Assembly: GCA_021399445.1 (NCBI GenBank)
Contig: JAJTUQ010000007.1
Coordinates: 372,001 to 436,000 of the forward strand
Source of the DNA: Xylogone sp. PMI_703
Lineage: Eukaryota > Ascomycota > Leotiomycetes
DNA length: 64,000 nucleotides
Direction of reading: 5' to 3'
Made by a program: the position numbers and the translations under genes. Under the pieces are notes generated by a model. That model was not told the DNA's origin. It saw nothing but the letters and a program-made list of their open reading frames with translations, and did no database searches. Shown here in pieces: positions 61,101 to 64,000 of this stretch. Each line of letters opens with the position of its first letter. The first letter of the stretch is position 1.

Positions 61101-64000
61101 CAGAGCTGGCGGCAGTAGGATAGGGGAAGCCGTTGTGGCCCCTCTGCGCCGCGTAACTGCGCTCCTGACATCCGGAGCGGGCCCATGCGCCAGCTAAGCC
61201 ATTCGGGCTGTGCGCTTGTGGCGCGGTAGCCGGATTTGCGCCAGGGAGCTCAACGCACGAGGCTCATCTTGGGAATGCCCTCGCTCCAGACAGTCACCAT
61301 CGTTCCCCCATCGTTCTTCCCGCATCACAGGCGCTGCCCAGGGAGAACCGTCGTACATTGGCTGGGTCGAGCAGCGAGCAACAAGCGGCAAGTATCAATC
61401 CTAAGCTACAGCACGCCCACCGGGTCCTGGGCTACGACGCATATCGATCGTGCTCTAACGGCCTATTGTTGGTTTACGGGGTATTGAGTCATGTCGTTCC
61501 TTTTCTCGCTGTTTTGCTCTCCGCAACACCTCAACTCAATAATATGGAGTTTAATCGTTGCCATCGATCGCCATACCAGCGGCCTTTGAACCCGCAATCC
61601 GGTACCTTTAGAGCTATCGAACTATGAAACTCCAACGCGTACGGAAAAAGAAAGCCTCACACTCCTGGCTAATTAATTATCAGGAAGCTCCCAGCTCCCC
61701 CATTCAATGCGGAAATATCGCACTGCAGCGACATCTCGGGCTATTCCCATAGCTATTGGAGAACGTGCCCTGCTCTCCATGCGCTGTAGATCGGTTCAAT
61801 GTTACAGCACAGTACTGACTTTTCCGTACAAGAATCATACGGTACGATACCCCTCCAATCCGATAACTCGGGAGTCCCGTTGCTCCTTGTCAGGATTTTC
61901 TTGCCTCAGCGAGGCTGGTGGGCGAAATGAGTCAATCCGACACCGAATTGGGAAACACGATGAACATGAGCAGCGATCTATTAATATGAGAGACGAAATG
62001 AGGTTGTTCCAGCAGCTTGATGGATTGTAAGTGCCGATGCTGGCCCAGGTCAGTGCCCACCAGAAGCGAGCAGGATCCGGGGTCGAGCTGGTTGTCTCCT
62101 TCCCTTTCCAAGGCATGAATCACCTGTGCCATTCTTGACAGGAACAAGTGTACGAGAAGGAGGGAGTGCAACTGAGACACCAATGGTGGACGGCGCCGAC
62201 TTTCCCCCGTGGGATTCCAAGGTCTAGGAAGCGCTGAAGATTATACAGCTGCTAGCTTTGTTCAATGCATATGTAGATACTTTGTGGACCACATCGATTC
62301 GCTACGATTGTGCCTGCCTGGCTCTGCAACGCAGTGAGCTGTGGTCACGCTTCGTCTGTATGGAGGTTCATACGGACGGGTACAAAGAGAGGGAGGGCTC
62401 AGTTGGTCCTTGCATGCTACACAGACTCGGGAGGAGTTGCTTGGCCGTGCGCGACGGTGTAGCATCACGGAGCGCCACAGCACGCTGCTGCAGATCCTGG
62501 CTGGGTGTCATTTGTGCCCATTCGTTGCACGGTGATCATGTAACGGTCATGACCATCCAGCTCCGGGCTCGCCCACCTGCTTTGGGAGGTCTTTCGTCTG
62601 GCCTTGGACGTCTCTGGCTTGCATCTTGATATTGGGGTTAGTTTGGATACGAGGCGTTGATTATGCAGGTTATGAAACAGAAGCATTGTTGGATCACACT
62701 TCCTTTTTCTTTTTCTACGACTGGCGGGGCGGCTCGTCCATCCACCTGGGGATAGTTGCTTGAGGACTGTTGGCTGCGATCGTGTACCAAAGACGGTTCC
62801 CATCATTGACGGCCCACCACCACCCTCTCCAGCTGCAGCTCGGGTCGATGCAGTTTCTGTGGTTCTGCGCCTCCATTTTACGATGGCCTGGATGGTTAAT
62901 TAATTAATTCATTAGTGAAAATGAGCTGCAGTCAGCTTTTCTTCAGCATCTTCGCCTATCGAGGCACCAGGACCGCCCAGCACACCACCACCCACGCCTT
63001 CCTGGACTCTGTGTGGAGGGTGAAAGGGTGGCCAGTTCATTATTGATTGCCTAAATGCACAGCGCATCATCCATCAGATCGACGGGCGGCCCATCCATTC
63101 CAGTAGGCGCTAGGAATAAATGAGGATTCCTTATCCTTACCCGCATTAGCCCGGGCAACGTTATCAAGAGAGCTGGTCCCTTACAGTGCGGTTTCTGCTT
63201 CGTTCCGCCACAGACAGCAAGAAGAGTTCGATGCGGTTACGGTAATAATAATAAAGAGCCACAAGGAAGTAAAGAGGCGCTGCCGCCAGGGTGGGAAACG
63301 TCTCTTCTGATAGGAATTTCGCGTAAATTGGATTTGCTCCGCCGATTACCCCGTTTCGTATCACCCATTTACACACGAATGGAGCCACCGCGCCGGCACA
63401 ACGGATAGCCAAAACCTAATTTGTCTTTGCGAGAGGGTACGGCGCGCCTGGGGCCGCTGCGACACGTATGAGTGGCTGACGTGCTGCATTGGAACCATAC
63501 CAAAGTTCGTATCCTCACCTTGTGCATCCCATTCCCCATCTCGTTAACTCGATTCCAGCAACCACTCTGCTGGGAACTTGGCCGTCAAATTTCCCACCTT
63601 GGGTGCAGAGGTATACAGAATAGTCCAACTCGCCGAGGAAACGGCCGTGCGGCCAGAAGATACTTGCCGGTACTGCGTGTTATTTTGCTGGACAGTCCGA
63701 GAAATCTCCCAGCGTTGGTGGAAGGCAGCGGGCCCACTGGACTGCTGCACCTGAAAGAAAACGCTCACACATACGGCAGAAAGCATATCACCATCCCCGT
63801 TTTGTTGGAATGAGCAGGCCATCGTGGACCCGGCGAAGCCGTTGGGCGTTTGCGTAGTTTTGCTTTATTCCTCGACATTCCCGAGGAACCGGGCAACAGA
63901 AATGTGCTGATGCCATTGAGCTGTTTGTCTACTCACATGTCTGCTACACAAAAGGAGCGGGTGTTGCATTCAGGTTTCTTTGGTCCACGATGGTGTGTTG
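58177..64000. other. Gene-free right end
   Basis: About 5.8 kb with no convincing gene on either strand. All frames are under about 150 codons and lack family motifs or plausible splice partners. A purine-rich stretch (58.9-59.0 kb, GAGAGGGGAATGAGG type) and a 15-bp tandem duplication (60371-60400) are present. Base composition looks more balanced than in the AT-rich intergenic regions to the left. It may be the long regulatory region of a gene beyond the window or degenerate sequence. Confidence 0.5.
60371..60400. repeat. Perfect 15-bp tandem duplication
   Basis: CGGCTCGCTATGGCC occurs twice, end to end, at 60371-60385 and 60386-60400. It lies in gene-free sequence and is not part of a longer array. 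Confidence 0.7.

Noticed and set aside
60506..61186. Opposed 149- and 148-codon frames in the right-hand region
   Set aside because: They overlap each other on opposite strands, have no motif and are typical of chance in balanced-GC DNA.

Overview
This window is nuclear DNA of a filamentous ascomycete (Pezizomycotina). The evidence is the set of short introns (about 45-110 bp, a few longer) with GT...AG ends and CTAAC-type branch points, the lineage-specific protein forms (a fungal-type PEX26, a PDR-type ABC transporter, a GT69 mannosyltransferase, a fungal Delta-12 desaturase, a two-exon RING+PHD protein), and the loose gene spacing. The protein forms look compatible with Leotiomycetes, but that placement is a guess from memory of homologues, not a search result. 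No tRNA, rRNA, transposon, CRISPR array or plasmid-type feature could be supported. Every multi-exon model below was joined by hand, and each one closes in frame from ATG to stop, except the SNF5 gene, whose 5' end lies outside the window.

Layout, left to right. 0-6.6 kb: 3' part of a SNF5-family chromatin remodeller (+), SAGA subunit Sgf73 (-), and a secretory-pathway agmatinase-family enzyme (-). 7.9-12.8 kb: Cdc42 GTPase (-), V-ATPase assembly factor Vma22 (+), PRA1-family protein (-). 14-17.4 kb: a possible 44-residue membrane peptide (+), a saccharopine-dehydrogenase-like oxidoreductase (-), ribosomal protein eL43 (+). 19.3-29.1 kb: RING/PHD protein (+), mitochondrial ribosomal protein mL46 (+), a CAF1/PARN-type nuclease (-), peroxin 26 (+). 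30-39.8 kb: full-size PDR transporter (-) and ISW2-complex subunit Itc1 (-). 44-49 kb: Delta-12 fatty acid desaturase (+) and a Cmt1-type mannosyltransferase (-). 52.3-58.2 kb: CBM48 protein (-), Iwr1 (+), Myb/SANT-like orphan (-). 58.2-64 kb: no gene found.

The genes do not form one pathway or a secondary-metabolite cluster. They are mostly conserved housekeeping functions, with several chromatin and Pol II factors (Snf5, Sgf73, Itc1, Iwr1, the RING/PHD protein). I found no convincing new multi-gene system. The points most worth a second look are an agmatinase-family protein with both a signal peptide and a C-terminal RDEL; an ITC1 gene whose first exon appears to be only the ATG and which also has a 19-nt microexon; a RING finger opened by a 54-residue loop and fused to a PHD finger; a 48-nt in-frame intron beside the active-site half of a CAF1 nuclease; a possible 44-residue membrane peptide; and a 5.8 kb gene-free right end.
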